DNA from: Idiomarina sp. PL1-037
GTDB taxonomy: Bacteria; Pseudomonadota; Gammaproteobacteria; Enterobacterales; Alteromonadaceae
Reading direction: 5' to 3'
Assembly: GCF_034422975.1 (NCBI RefSeq)
Contig: NZ_CP139873.1
Span: 1,240,001 to 1,304,000 of the forward strand
DNA: 64,000 nt
Both the position numbers and the translations under genes were made by a program. Under the pieces are notes generated by a model. That model did no database searches, was not told the DNA's origin, and saw nothing but the letters and a program-made list of their open reading frames with translations. Below, one piece after another: positions 53,814-63,523 of the stretch. How positions within the stretch are numbered: the stretch's first letter is position 1; each line of letters starts with the position of its first letter.

Positions 53814-55451
53814 ATGGCGACAAACTATATTTTCGTAACCGGCGGAGTTGTATCCTCGCTGGGTAAAGGCATTGCTGCAGCCTCCCTGGCGGCAATTCTT
53901 GAAGCACGGGGCCTTAACGTAACTATCATGAAGCTGGACCCCTACATTAACGTAGATCCGGGTACCATGAGTCCAATTCAGCACGGTGAAGTTTTTGTCA
54001 CCGTAGACGGAGCTGAAACCGATCTTGACCTTGGTCACTACGAGCGTTTTATCCGCACCCGTATGACCAGCAGCAACAACTTTACCACCGGCCGTGTCTA
54101 TGAAGACATTATACGCCGTGAGCGTAAAGGTGAGTTTTTAGGAGCGACCATTCAGGTCATTCCTCATATTACCAACGAAATTAAGCGTCGTGTTATTGAA
54201 GGCAGTAAAGGCTTCGATATTGCCATTATTGAAATTGGCGGCACGGTGGGTGACATTGAGTCACAACCTTTCCTTGAAGCCATTCGTCAATTGGGCACGG
54301 AAATTGGTCGTGACCACACCTTATTTATGCACCTGACCCTGGTGCCATTCTTAGGCGCTGCGGGTGAGGTGAAAACTAAGCCAACACAGCACTCAGTGAA
54401 AGAGCTGCGTTCTATTGGTATTCAACCCGATATATTGATATGCCGTTCAGATCGTTCATTACCGGCAACTGAGCGCTCGAAAATTGCGTTGTTTACCAAC
54501 GTAGAAGAGCGCGCGGTTATTGGTCTGCGCGACGTTGACAGTATTTACAAAATACCTTCTATGTTAAAGGCTCAGAGCCTGGACGATATAGTAACCAAGC
54601 GTTTCCGTCTGGACTGTCCTGAAGCCGACTTGCATGAGTGGGAAGAGGTTCTCTATCAGGAGTCGAATCCGAACGGTGAAGTCACAGTTGGTTTTGTCGG
54701 TAAATACGTTGAACTTCCGGACGCTTACAAGTCAGTTAACGAAGCCTTGGCGCACGCTGGTCTTAAGAATCGTTTAACGGTGAACATTCGTTACATAGAC
54801 TCGCAAGATTTAGAAACCAAAGGCACCTCAAAGCTCGAAGACGTGGACGCTATTTTGGTTCCCGGTGGCTTCGGTGGTCGTGGTATTGAAGGCAAATTAA
54901 TTGCAGCGAAATACGCTCGTGAGAACAATGTTCCGTATTTGGGCATTTGTTTAGGTATGCAAGTCGCAATGATTGAATTCGCTCGTAATGTGGCCGGTTT
55001 AGCTGGCGCTAACAGCACGGAATTTGATGAAAATTGTAGTGATCCGGTAGTGGGACTTATCACCGAATGGATGGACGCCAGCGGCCAGAAAGAATTGCGT
55101 GATAAGCATTCTGATCTGGGTGGCACCATGCGCCTTGGCTCACAAGAATGTCATTTAGAAAAGGGCTCTAAAGCGCTGAAAATGTACGGTAAAGAGACCA
55201 TTGAAGAACGCCACCGTCATCGTTACGAAGTGAACAACCATTATGTAGAGGCACTGGAGAAAGCTGGTTTAAAAATTACCGGTTACTCGCATGACAAACA
55301 GTTGGTCGAGATTCTGGAAAACCCGAAACATCGCTGGTTTGTGGCAGTACAGTTCCACCCGGAATTCACTTCAACGCCGCGTGACGGGCACCCGTTATTT
55401 AAAGGCTTTATAGAAGCTGCTGGTGAATTTCATAAAGAGCGTTTGGGTTAA
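53814..55451 (+). CDS. pyrG: CTP synthase
   Basis: Makes CTP from UTP and glutamine. N-terminal synthetase domain with GGVVSSLGKGIAAAS (P-loop) and KLDPYINVDPGTMSP; C-terminal class I glutamine amidotransferase with the nucleophile Cys in GICLGMQ and His-Glu in FHPEFTS. 545 residues. Together with eno it forms the conserved pair that usually follows mazG. Confidence 0.98.
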   Translation: MATNYIFVTGGVVSSLGKGIAAASLAAILEARGLNVTIMKLDPYINVDPGTMSPIQHGEVFVTVDGAETDLDLGHYERFIRTRMTSSNNFTTGRVYEDIIRRERKGEFLGATIQVIPHITNEIKRRVIEGSKGFDIAIIEIGGTVGDIESQPFLEAIRQLGTEIGRDHTLFMHLTLVPFLGAAGEVKTKPTQHSVKELRSIGIQPDILICRSDRSLPATERSKIALFTNVEERAVIGLRDVDSIYKIPSMLKAQSLDDIVTKRFRLDCPEADLHEWEEVLYQESNPNGEVTVGFVGKYVELPDAYKSVNEALAHAGLKNRLTVNIRYIDSQDLETKGTSKLEDVDAILVPGGFGGRGIEGKLIAAKYARENNVPYLGICLGMQVAMIEFARNVAGLAGANSTEFDENCSDPVVGLITEWMDASGQKELRDKHSDLGGTMRLGSQECHLEKGSKALKMYGKETIEERHRHRYEVNNHYVEALEKAGLKITGYSHDKQLVEILENPKHRWFVAVQFHPEFTSTPRDGHPLFKGFIEAAGEFHKERLG

Positions 55452-55490
55452 TAACCCGGCTAATGATTAAGCATTAAACAGGATTTAAGC

Positions 55491-56783
55491 ATGAGTAAGA
55501 TTGTTAAAGTTGTTGGTCGTGAAATTATGGATTCCCGTGGTAACCCGACGGTTGAAGCCGACGTTTACCTGGAGTCTGGCCACATGGGCCGTGCTGCAGC
55601 ACCAAGTGGCGCATCAACCGGTTCACGTGAAGCTCTGGAGTTACGCGACGGTGATAAATCGCGTTACTTAGGTAAAGGTGTTGAAACGGCGGTTGCCAAT
55701 ATTAATGGTGCTATTGCTGAAAGCTTAAATGGTATTGATGCGATTAACCAGGAAGCTGTCGACAACATTATGCTAAAGCTCGACGGTACCGATAATAAAG
55801 AAAAGCTGGGTGCTAACGCCATTCTGGCTGTGTCTCTGGCGGTGGCGAAAGCGGCGGCTTTGAGTAAAGGCATCGAGCTTTACGAACACATTGCTAACCT
55901 GAATAACACCAGCGGTAAATACAGCATGCCACTGCCAATGATGAACATCTTAAACGGCGGTGAACATGCAGATAACAACGTGGATATTCAGGAGTTCATG
56001 ATCCAGCCGGTCGGCGCTGAAAGCTTCAAAGAAGGCCTGCGCATGGGCGCTGAAGTATTCCATGCTCTGAAAAAGGTTCTGCAGAAGCGTGGCTTAAGCA
56101 CCGCGGTTGGTGACGAAGGTGGTTTTGCACCAAACTTGGCGTCGAACGAAGAAGCTTTGCAAGTTATTGTGGAAGCGGTGGAAAACGCGGGCTACAAAAT
56201 GGGCAGCGACATTACGCTGGCTTTGGATTGCGCAGCATCTGAATTCTACCGTGATGGTAAATACGAATTGTCTGGTGAAGGGAAATCGTTTACCGCCGAA
56301 GAGTTTGCTGACTATCTGGCAGAGCTTTGCGACCGTTACCCCATTATTTCTATCGAAGACGGCCTGGACGAAAGCGACTGGGATGGCTGGAAAGTCTTAA
56401 CTGAAAAGCTGGGCAGCAAAGTTCAGTTGGTTGGCGATGACCTGTTTGTGACCAATACACGTATTCTGAAAGAGGGCATCGACAAGTCGATTGCCAATTC
56501 AATTTTGATTAAATTTAATCAGATTGGTAGCCTGACAGAAACCTTAGCAGCCATCGCGATGGCGCGTGAAGCAGGTTACTCGGCGGTTATTTCTCACCGT
56601 TCGGGTGAAACCGAAGACGCTACTATTGCGGATTTGGCAGTAGGCACCGCAGCGGGTCAGATAAAAACCGGCTCACTGTGTCGCTCTGACCGGGTTGCTA
56701 AGTACAACCAATTATTGCGTATAGAGGGCGATTTGAATGGCCAAGCGCCTTACCGCGGACGACAGGAAGTCAACGCTGGCTAA
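55491..56783 (+). CDS. eno: Enolase
   Basis: Converts 2-phosphoglycerate to phosphoenolpyruvate; also a degradosome component. SRGNPTVEADV, the loop SGASTGSREALELRDGD, GDEGGFAPNL and the signature LIKFNQIGSLTETLAAI are all present. 430 residues. The usual followers ftsB-ispD are absent; instead an unknown gene overlaps the last 47 bases. Confidence 0.98.
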   Translation: MSKIVKVVGREIMDSRGNPTVEADVYLESGHMGRAAAPSGASTGSREALELRDGDKSRYLGKGVETAVANINGAIAESLNGIDAINQEAVDNIMLKLDGTDNKEKLGANAILAVSLAVAKAAALSKGIELYEHIANLNNTSGKYSMPLPMMNILNGGEHADNNVDIQEFMIQPVGAESFKEGLRMGAEVFHALKKVLQKRGLSTAVGDEGGFAPNLASNEEALQVIVEAVENAGYKMGSDITLALDCAASEFYRDGKYELSGEGKSFTAEEFADYLAELCDRYPIISIEDGLDESDWDGWKVLTEKLGSKVQLVGDDLFVTNTRILKEGIDKSIANSILIKFNQIGSLTETLAAIAMAREAGYSAVISHRSGETEDATIADLAVGTAAGQIKTGSLCRSDRVAKYNQLLRIEGDLNGQAPYRGRQEVNAG

Positions 56784-57414
56784 CCAACAGGCGGACATTT
56801 TTCAGCCGCTGGCACAGCAGGGCGATTTTGCCGAGCTGTGCTCAGCGCTGTATGAACGCGAATTACCGCAACTGGCACAAGTTAATGATATGCCGGTTGC
56901 GGCTTTGCAACGCCGTTTAGCGAGTCTTCCGCACTATATTCGTCACGCTGCGCATGGTTGTCTCAATGCAGTGCAGTATTCGCCGTTAAAGCTGGATGTT
57001 CAGAACGCCAGCTGGCAAGCTCCTCAGCCAACAAAAGTTCCTTCAGCCGGTATATCTGCCGAAGGGCAGAGCCAATGGTTTGCTAAACATGCCGCTTTGG
57101 GTCTGGTGGTTCCGGTTCGTTATCAAACTCCTGAATTTACGACCATTATGCTGGACAGTATCGATCGCGTTGATCAGGAAAAAAAGCGCCTGCATCTCAA
57201 CTACCGTGGTTGGTTTGATTTTACCGGACAGGGTGAACACAGCCAGGACGCCTTACTGAAACCCAACAAACGCATTATGACCGCGGCTAGCTGTGGGCAT
57301 CAGTGGAATCATAAAGGGCGCATTAACCCACGCACCTTAACGCTGCGTGAGTTGTTACTGGTGGCTACTCTGGACTGGAAAAAGTTTCAGGTGGCATTGC
57401 GGATAGCTCGTTAA
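56737..57414 (+). CDS. Hypothetical protein overlapping the 3' end of eno
   Basis: 225 residues, not recognised. ATG 56737 lies 47 bases inside eno in another frame, with GAGGGCG 7 bases before it; the next Met is 50 residues on and would cut conserved-looking sequence. Composition is that of a real soluble protein: helical N-terminal half (CSALYERELPQLAQVNDM, RRLASLPHYIRHAAHGCLNA), then LNYRGWFDFTG and a late CGHQWNHKGRINPRTLTLREL. The Cys/His there could bind metal. Its last 50 bases overlap the convergent thiH end. Confidence 0.7.
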   Translation: MAKRLTADDRKSTLANQQADIFQPLAQQGDFAELCSALYERELPQLAQVNDMPVAALQRRLASLPHYIRHAAHGCLNAVQYSPLKLDVQNASWQAPQPTKVPSAGISAEGQSQWFAKHAALGLVVPVRYQTPEFTTIMLDSIDRVDQEKKRLHLNYRGWFDFTGQGEHSQDALLKPNKRIMTAASCGHQWNHKGRINPRTLTLRELLLVATLDWKKFQVALRIAR

Positions 57415-58507
57415 GCCAGTCCTGCCATACCGGTTGTAATCCTTTCGCTTTTATTGCCTGCGCCACCTCACTTACTGGCCTGTTGTCGTCTATCGAAAAC
57501 TGCTCGAGCTCTTGCTGCTCGTTGGCGTAACCGCCGGGCTGAGTTTTTGATTCCGCACTAACCGAAGTCACACCTAAACGGAATAACCCATCACGAAGCG
57601 CTTGTTGTTCGCGCGTGGAAAGGCTGAGTTCTACATCCGGGAACCGCAATCGGTACGCGCAAATTAACTGAACCAGTTGTTTATCAGAAATTGTCTTTGC
57701 GTTATCGACACCTCCGGCACAGGGACGCAGCCGTGGAAATGACAGCGAGTAGCGACTGCGCCAGTAACGTCGCCGCAGATAATCCAGATGCAGAGCGGTA
57801 AAGGTGCTGTCGACACGCCAGTCCTCCAGTCCAATCAATGAGCCCAGGCCAATTTTATCGATACCGGATTCGCCCAGGCGGTCGGGTGTTTCAAGCCGCC
57901 AGCGGAAATCACGTTTTTTCCCTTTTAAGTGGTGTTTAGCATACGTAGCGGCCTGATAAGTTTCCTGATACACCATAACCGCGTCCAGACCCAGCGTTCG
58001 TAATTCAGCGTACTCATGGGTAGCCAATGGTTGTACTTCAAACATGACATAGCTGAAATAGGGCTTGATAATAGGCAGCGCCTGACGGAAATAATCAATA
58101 CCTACCTTGGTTTCATGCTCGCCAGTCACTATCAGCAGGGTGTCAAAACCTTTGGCTTTTATGGCCTGACATTCCTGCTCGATTTCAGCTGGCGACAGGG
58201 TTTTGCGTTTTAAGCGGTTACTCATAGAAAAGCCGCAGTAGCTGCAATCGTTTGCACACAGGTTCGATAAATACAGCGGGATAAACAGGTGCAGGGTATT
58301 ACCAAAGCGTTGCCGGGTCAGTTGCTGCGAGCGCTCTGCCATAAGGGGCAGATAAGGTTCTGCCGCCGGCGACAGTAACGCCATGAAATCACCGGTATTC
58401 AGATGTTGCTTGCTTAAAGCGGTTTCAACGTCAGCCGCGTTTTTGCTGTAAAGCTGCAGGCGGGTATCATCCCAGCTGGTTTGCTCCCAGACAGTGTAAA
58501 AGCTCAT
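57365..58507 (-). CDS. thiH: 2-iminoacetate synthase (tyrosine lyase)
   Basis: Radical-SAM enzyme splitting tyrosine to dehydroglycine for thiazole formation. The Fe-S triad Cys84-x3-Cys88-x2-Cys91 (CANDCSYC) is intact, followed by the SAM-binding VTGEHE and the family C-terminal half. 380 residues. Last gene of the thi operon; its ATG overlaps the thiG stop (4 bases). An oxygen-sensitive route, in contrast to ThiO of other bacteria. Confidence 0.95.
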   Translation of the reverse strand: MSFYTVWEQTSWDDTRLQLYSKNAADVETALSKQHLNTGDFMALLSPAAEPYLPLMAERSQQLTRQRFGNTLHLFIPLYLSNLCANDCSYCGFSMSNRLKRKTLSPAEIEQECQAIKAKGFDTLLIVTGEHETKVGIDYFRQALPIIKPYFSYVMFEVQPLATHEYAELRTLGLDAVMVYQETYQAATYAKHHLKGKKRDFRWRLETPDRLGESGIDKIGLGSLIGLEDWRVDSTFTALHLDYLRRRYWRSRYSLSFPRLRPCAGGVDNAKTISDKQLVQLICAYRLRFPDVELSLSTREQQALRDGLFRLGVTSVSAESKTQPGGYANEQQELEQFSIDDNRPVSEVAQAIKAKGLQPVWQDWLNELSAMPPETFSSPE

Positions 58508-59274
58508 AACGACTCCAGAAATTCAGTTAAAGGACTGGACGCTGTCGCTTTTAACGAAGCACTCTGATTTACCCCCGCTTCAAAGGCCTGGCGCCCGACA
58601 ATAACGGCATCGCGAAAGGCTTTTGACATAGCGATAGGGTCATTCGCAGTAGCTATCGCGGTATTGACCAATACGGCGTCTGCTCCCATTTCCATGGCTT
58701 CCACGGCGTGGCTTGGCGCACCAATGCCGGCATCGACAATGACCGGTACCGATGCCTGTTCAATGATAATCCGCAGAAAATCCCGTGTTAACAGGCCCTG
58801 GTTTGAGCCTATGGGGGCGCCTAACGGCATAACTGCCGCGCAGCCAACTTCCTCTAAGCGTTTGCACAATACCGGATCAGCACCGCAGTAGGGCAATACT
58901 GTAAAACCCTCTTTAACCAAAGCTTCAGCGGCTTTTAGGGTTTCTATCGGGTCCGGTAGCAAATAGTTGGGGTCGGGGTGTATTTCCAGTTTAAGCCAAT
59001 GGGTACCTAAAGCTTCACGGGCAAGGCGGGCGGCAAAAATCGCGTCCTGTGCGGTTTTTGCACCGGAGGTATTGGGTAGTAGCTGTAAACCTAAATTTTG
59101 TATAGGCGTGACAATGTCGTCAGTGGGGCGTTCGAGTTCAACGCGCTTTAACGCCAGCGTCACTAACTCGCTACCGGATGCAGCCAGAGACTTCTGCATA
59201 ATGTCCGCGCTGCTGTATTTGCCCGAACCTATGAGTAAGCGGGAATGAAAATCACAATCGGCTATTCTCAGCAT
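58504..59274 (-). CDS. thiG: Thiazole synthase
   Basis: TIM-barrel enzyme building the thiazole ring from deoxyxylulose phosphate, ThiS-thiocarboxylate and dehydroglycine. RLLIGSGKY at the start, the VTLALKRVEL region with the Schiff-base Lys, DAGIGAPSHAVEAMEMGADAVLVNTAIA near the end. 256 residues. Two bases separate it from thiS. Confidence 0.96.
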   Translation of the reverse strand: MLRIADCDFHSRLLIGSGKYSSADIMQKSLAASGSELVTLALKRVELERPTDDIVTPIQNLGLQLLPNTSGAKTAQDAIFAARLAREALGTHWLKLEIHPDPNYLLPDPIETLKAAEALVKEGFTVLPYCGADPVLCKRLEEVGCAAVMPLGAPIGSNQGLLTRDFLRIIIEQASVPVIVDAGIGAPSHAVEAMEMGADAVLVNTAIATANDPIAMSKAFRDAVIVGRQAFEAGVNQSASLKATASSPLTEFLESL

Positions 59275-59276
59275 GG

Positions 59277-59477
59277 TTAACCTCCGGCAACGGCCTGAAC
59301 AAGGGTGATAGTATCGTTGTCTTTAAGCTCAGTCTGTTGCCATTGTTCGCGGTGTATAATCTGTCCGTTCATGGCGACGGCAACGGCCGAGGTATCAATA
59401 TTCTGAGCAGACAATAGCTGCGATAAATTGGTTTTTTCAGTGATATCAAGATGTTTGTCATTAACTTGAATGCGCAT
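59277..59477 (-). CDS. thiS: Sulfur carrier protein ThiS
   Basis: 66-residue ubiquitin-like carrier ending in the required Gly-Gly (QAVAGG), which ThiF adenylates. The start at 59477 (MRIQVNDKHLDITE) is chosen over the longer upstream frame because GGAGGT stands before it and the length is normal. It overlaps the end of thiF by 17 bases. Confidence 0.94.
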   Translation of the reverse strand: MRIQVNDKHLDITEKTNLSQLLSAQNIDTSAVAVAMNGQIIHREQWQQTELKDNDTITLVQAVAGG

Positions 59478-60219
59478 TTTTACCTCCGCATACAGGGCAC
59501 GAAGCGGCCCGGGGTAAAGAGAGTTGTTGCCAGTTTTGCGATAAGCCGTTGAAGGTGTGCAGGTAACCCCAGTTAAGTTCATGCCCGGTAAAATAATTAA
59601 TTGCCTGTAGTGCCTGACTAGCCCCCATAATGCCGACAACAGGGCCTGCAATGCCGGCATTATTGCAGTTCAGAGGTTCAGTAACATTGTCGGGATAGAG
59701 GCACTGATAACAGCCGTGTGGTTGCTCCGGGTTAAGCGCAATGAGTTGTCCATTAAAAGCTCGTGCGGCTGCAGAAACTAGCGGCGTATTCAGTCGGTAG
59801 CAGCTGTGGTTGATCAGGTATCGGGTCTCGCGATTGTCGGTGCAGTCCAGGACTAAATCAGCTTGCTCAACGAGCGCGTTCAGGTTGCCTTTACAGGCTT
59901 GCTCTTCAATTGCGGTTATACGAACGTCCGGGTTTAACCGTGACAAGGAATGACCAGCTTGCCGCGCCTTGGGCAAACCAATATCATCGCTGGAATAGAG
60001 TGTTTGGCGCTGTAGGTTGCTGAGACTAATGGTGTCATGATCGACCAGTGTGATTTGCCCAACGCCCGATGACGCCAGATACTGACTCGCTGGGCAACCA
60101 AGACCGCCCAAACCAATAATTAAAACATGGCTTTTGAGCAAACGCTGTTGTCCAACTTCGCCTATTTCTTTCATCAGAAGGTTACTGCTGTAGCGCAGAA
60201 GTTGCTCGTTATTTAGCAT
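59461..60219 (-). CDS. thiF: ThiS adenylyltransferase
   Basis: E1-like enzyme activating ThiS. Start at 60219 (MLNNEQLLRYSSNLLM), 252 residues; the longer open frame upstream only reads through thiDE. Nucleotide-binding GLGGLGCPASQYLASSGVG, and zinc pairs CYQC and CPVC, are visible. It overlaps thiDE by 11 bases and thiS by 17 bases, so it is strongly coupled. Confidence 0.94.
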   Translation of the reverse strand: MLNNEQLLRYSSNLLMKEIGEVGQQRLLKSHVLIIGLGGLGCPASQYLASSGVGQITLVDHDTISLSNLQRQTLYSSDDIGLPKARQAGHSLSRLNPDVRITAIEEQACKGNLNALVEQADLVLDCTDNRETRYLINHSCYRLNTPLVSAAARAFNGQLIALNPEQPHGCYQCLYPDNVTEPLNCNNAGIAGPVVGIMGASQALQAINYFTGHELNWGYLHTFNGLSQNWQQLSLPRAASCPVCGGKNAHSS

Positions 60220-61723
60220 GAGCGACCTCCATTTTTGGCGTAGTCTCAACTTCAGCTTCCATTTCCCTCTGTAGCTGACAAACAGCCTGCTCGACGTCGC
60301 TTGCAGCAGTAATCGCGCTAACAACCGCTATGCCGTTAACGCCGGTAGCTTTCACGGCAGCTACGCGTTCTAAAGAAATGCCACCAATAGCGACTGTCGG
60401 TAGCTTCGTTGGCGCTAATAACGCTGCATAACGGTGTAATCGCTGCAGCCCTTGCGGTTTAGAGGGCATAGCCTTGGTCTGAGTTGGGAAGATATGACCT
60501 AACGCGATGTAAGAGGGCTTATAGGCGTTGGCGATCAATAACTCGGTGTAGCTGTGAGTGGAAATGCCCAGTCGTAAACCTGCTTGCTGAATAGCGTTAA
60601 GGTTAGCTTCGGTTAAGTCTTCCTGACCTAAATGCACGCCATAAGCGTTGTGTTCAATAGCGAGTTGCCAGTGGTCATTAATGAACAGCTGTGCCGAATA
60701 TTGCTTCGCCAGCTGAATACTTTTTTTAATAGCGGTTTCTAGCTGCGGGTCATCTACATCTTTAATACGCAGTTGCAGTGTCTTGATGCCCAGTTTTAAG
60801 AGCTTTTCTATCCACTCATAAGAATCCACTACCGGATAGAGTCCGGGTTCCTGGTCTAGTCTGGGAAATTGAAGGTCAATACAGGGCAACTCCGGCGTTT
60901 TTATCTTTGGAAAGTGTTCAATTTGCTGTGGCCAGTGTGTATGAGTAACAGGACCGGGTCCGCGGCCTATACCTTTGGCTTGAAGTAAGCCTTGATGCAC
61001 ATAGGCATTAGCTACCGTAATGGCATCCTCAAATGGATAATCATGCGCTAATACCGCCGCAATAGCAGAAGACAAAGTACAACCTGTTCCGTGGCTGTGT
61101 TTTGTTTTCAACTTTTGCTGAATGTATTGAGTATGCTCTTCGGGGGTTAGGTAATGATCAGATATTTTCCCTGCATTACGAAAGTCAGTACCAGTGATAA
61201 GACTCTGAGTTAGTCCAGCATGAAAAAGTTGTTTTGCAGCGCGACACATTGAACTCTCATCGTTAACACTCAAGCCACTCAACCAACTGAGCTCTTCCAA
61301 ATTCGGGGTAATAATATCAACCAGCGGGAATAACTCCTCGCAGTGTTCTGGTTTGAGTTCAGACAACTGATCCTGCTGAGTGCTGACAATCACTGGATCC
61401 CAGACCACGAAAGGCCGGGGAAGGGTATCAGGCCACTGTTTTAGAAAGTCAGCCACAGCCCGCAACTGTTGAACATTACTGAGCAAACCAATTTTTATCG
61501 CAGCAGGGGGCATGTCCTGTTGCAGGCATTCCAGCTGCTGAAGAATGGCGTCAGCAGCTAATGGGAACAATCCATTGGTTTCAACAGAGTTCTGAGCGGT
61601 CACTGTGGTTATGACACTGCAACCATGTACATTCAGACTGCGAAATGTGTGCAAGTCCGCCTGAATGCCTGCGCCACCGCCGCTGTCAGAGCCAGCGACA
61701 GTCCATACGACAGGTACCGACAT
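60209..61723 (-). CDS. thiDE: Bifunctional HMP(-P) kinase / thiamine phosphate synthase (ThiD-ThiE fusion)
   Basis: 504 residues. Residues 1-250 are ThiD (TVAGSDSGGGAGIQADLHTF, later HGTGCTLSSAIAA), which phosphorylates hydroxymethylpyrimidine twice. Residues 280-500 are ThiE (TLQLRIKD, FINDHWQLA, YGVHLGQEDL, LGISTHS, VAIGGIS), which joins pyrimidine and thiazole phosphates. The two enzymes act in sequence, so fusion passes the intermediate along. The start overlaps the thiC stop by one base. Confidence 0.95.
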   Translation of the reverse strand: MSVPVVWTVAGSDSGGGAGIQADLHTFRSLNVHGCSVITTVTAQNSVETNGLFPLAADAILQQLECLQQDMPPAAIKIGLLSNVQQLRAVADFLKQWPDTLPRPFVVWDPVIVSTQQDQLSELKPEHCEELFPLVDIITPNLEELSWLSGLSVNDESSMCRAAKQLFHAGLTQSLITGTDFRNAGKISDHYLTPEEHTQYIQQKLKTKHSHGTGCTLSSAIAAVLAHDYPFEDAITVANAYVHQGLLQAKGIGRGPGPVTHTHWPQQIEHFPKIKTPELPCIDLQFPRLDQEPGLYPVVDSYEWIEKLLKLGIKTLQLRIKDVDDPQLETAIKKSIQLAKQYSAQLFINDHWQLAIEHNAYGVHLGQEDLTEANLNAIQQAGLRLGISTHSYTELLIANAYKPSYIALGHIFPTQTKAMPSKPQGLQRLHRYAALLAPTKLPTVAIGGISLERVAAVKATGVNGIAVVSAITAASDVEQAVCQLQREMEAEVETTPKMEVAHAK

Positions 61724-63429
61724 TATTCTGCTCCTGCGGTCGCCGCATCTTTTACTTTTACATCAATGCGAGTGTCCGGATTGTATTGACGCACCTCATG
61801 AGAAATTTTCATGGAGCAGAACTTAGGACCGCACATAGAGCAGAACTGCGCAGTTTTGTTCGAATCCTGAGGCAGTGTTTCATCGTGATAGCTGCGAGCG
61901 GTAACCGGGTCCAACGCCAAATTAAATTGATCCTCCCAGCGGAATTCGAAGCGGGCTTTTGACATAGCGTCATCCCGGGCCTGAGCGCCTGGGTGCCCTT
62001 TGGCTAAATCGGCTGCATGAGCCGCTATTTTGTAGGCGATCATCCCTTGTTTGACATCTTCCTTGTTGGGAAGACCTAAGTGCTCTTTCGGGGTAACATA
62101 GCAGAGCATGGCACAGCCAAAGGCGCCGATCATCGCAGCACCAATACCTGAGGTAATGTGGTCGTAACCTGGTGCTATATCTGTGGTTAGCGGTCCTAAG
62201 GTATAAAACGGCGCACCGTGGCAGTGCTTTAATTGCTCATCCATGTTTTCCTGAATTTTATGCATAGGCACATGGCCGGGGCCTTCTATCATCACCTGTA
62301 CATCGTACTCCCAGGCAATTTGAGTCAACTCGCCGAGTATTCTCAGCTCTGCGAACTGAGCCTCGTCGTTGGCGTCGGCTATGGAGCCGGGGCGTAAGCC
62401 GTCCCCCAAAGACAGTGATATGTCATATTTCGCACAAATTTTGCAGATGTCCCGGAAGTGTTGGTAAAGGAAGCTTTCCTGCTGATGCGCCATACACCAT
62501 TTCGCCATAATCGAACCGCCACGGGAGACAATGCCGGTCACTCGTTTTGCGGTTAGCTTAATGAAGTCGTGCAGTACGCCGGCGTGAATCGTAAAATAGT
62601 CTACCCCTTGCTCAGCCTGTTCCAGCAGCACGTCTTTAAATACGGGCCAGCTCAGATCCTCAGCAATTCCATTGACGCGCTCTAATGCCTGGTAGATAGG
62701 CACCGTACCAATGGGGACCGGGCTATTTCGTAAGATCCATTCCCGGGTTTGGTGAATATTACGCCCGGTAGACAAGTCCATAACGGTATCAGCGCCCCAG
62801 CGCGTGGCCCATACCAGCTTTTCAACTTCTTCTTCAATAGACGAACTGACTGAGGAGTTACCAATGTTGGCGTTCACTTTGACTAAAAAGTTGCGGCCAA
62901 TAATCATCGGTTCAGATTCGGGATGGTGGGTATTAACGGGAATAATCGCGCGTCCACTGGCGACTTCGTCGCGCACGAATTCCGGCGTTATGGGGTTTTC
63001 AAGGTGCTCTCTCCCCATATTCTCACGCAGTGCTATGAACTCCATTTCGGGCGTAACGATGCCGCGCCGGGCGTAGGCCAGTTGAGTAATACCGTGATTG
63101 TCTTCTTGGTTCTCGCTATGACGTTGCTTGATCCAGTTTTCACGAATTTTTCTCAAACCCTCGTTCACGTCAATTGCAGCTTCCGGGTCGCCGTAAATGC
63201 TGGAAGTATCATACACATCGACCGGATCGTTCGGTGGTAACTTCACACCCGGCGTGGGTTGGTGCAAAGTTTCGCTTAAATGAATGCGGCGAAAGGGTAC
63301 CTGGATGTCTTTGTTACTGCCTGAAAGAAATTCACGGCTGGAATTAGGGTAATAATGCCCGGATAACGACGATAAAAAGGATTCAGCCTGTTGGCGGTTT
63401 AAACGGTTATTCGATGGTGCAGTCGACAT
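61723..63429 (-). CDS. thiC: Phosphomethylpyrimidine synthase
   Basis: Radical-SAM enzyme converting aminoimidazole ribotide to HMP phosphate. ANIGNSSVSSSIEEEVEKLVWA, the RGGSIMAKWCMAH and EGPGHVPMHKI blocks, and the C-terminal Fe-S motif CSMCGPKFC are present. 568 residues, shorter than the E. coli protein, mostly in the variable N-terminus. First gene of the thi operon, controlled by the TPP riboswitch upstream. Confidence 0.96.
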   Translation of the reverse strand: MSTAPSNNRLNRQQAESFLSSLSGHYYPNSSREFLSGSNKDIQVPFRRIHLSETLHQPTPGVKLPPNDPVDVYDTSSIYGDPEAAIDVNEGLRKIRENWIKQRHSENQEDNHGITQLAYARRGIVTPEMEFIALRENMGREHLENPITPEFVRDEVASGRAIIPVNTHHPESEPMIIGRNFLVKVNANIGNSSVSSSIEEEVEKLVWATRWGADTVMDLSTGRNIHQTREWILRNSPVPIGTVPIYQALERVNGIAEDLSWPVFKDVLLEQAEQGVDYFTIHAGVLHDFIKLTAKRVTGIVSRGGSIMAKWCMAHQQESFLYQHFRDICKICAKYDISLSLGDGLRPGSIADANDEAQFAELRILGELTQIAWEYDVQVMIEGPGHVPMHKIQENMDEQLKHCHGAPFYTLGPLTTDIAPGYDHITSGIGAAMIGAFGCAMLCYVTPKEHLGLPNKEDVKQGMIAYKIAAHAADLAKGHPGAQARDDAMSKARFEFRWEDQFNLALDPVTARSYHDETLPQDSNKTAQFCSMCGPKFCSMKISHEVRQYNPDTRIDVKVKDAATAGAE

Positions 63430-63463
63430 AGCATTCTCTCATTTTGTTGATGTTAGAGATGCT
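63430..63463 (-). promoter_or_regulatory. Hairpin masking the thiC ribosome site
   Basis: On the minus strand AGCATCTCT pairs with AGAGAATGCT, one base bulged, directly before the ATG. The right arm contains the only Shine-Dalgarno-like stretch (GAGAG), so folding would block initiation. Confidence 0.5.
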
Positions 63464-63523
63464 TGTCAGGAGTGTTGAAAGGAACACCAGCGCAGAAACG
63501 ACGGTTGTGTCATGCTGATGCTC

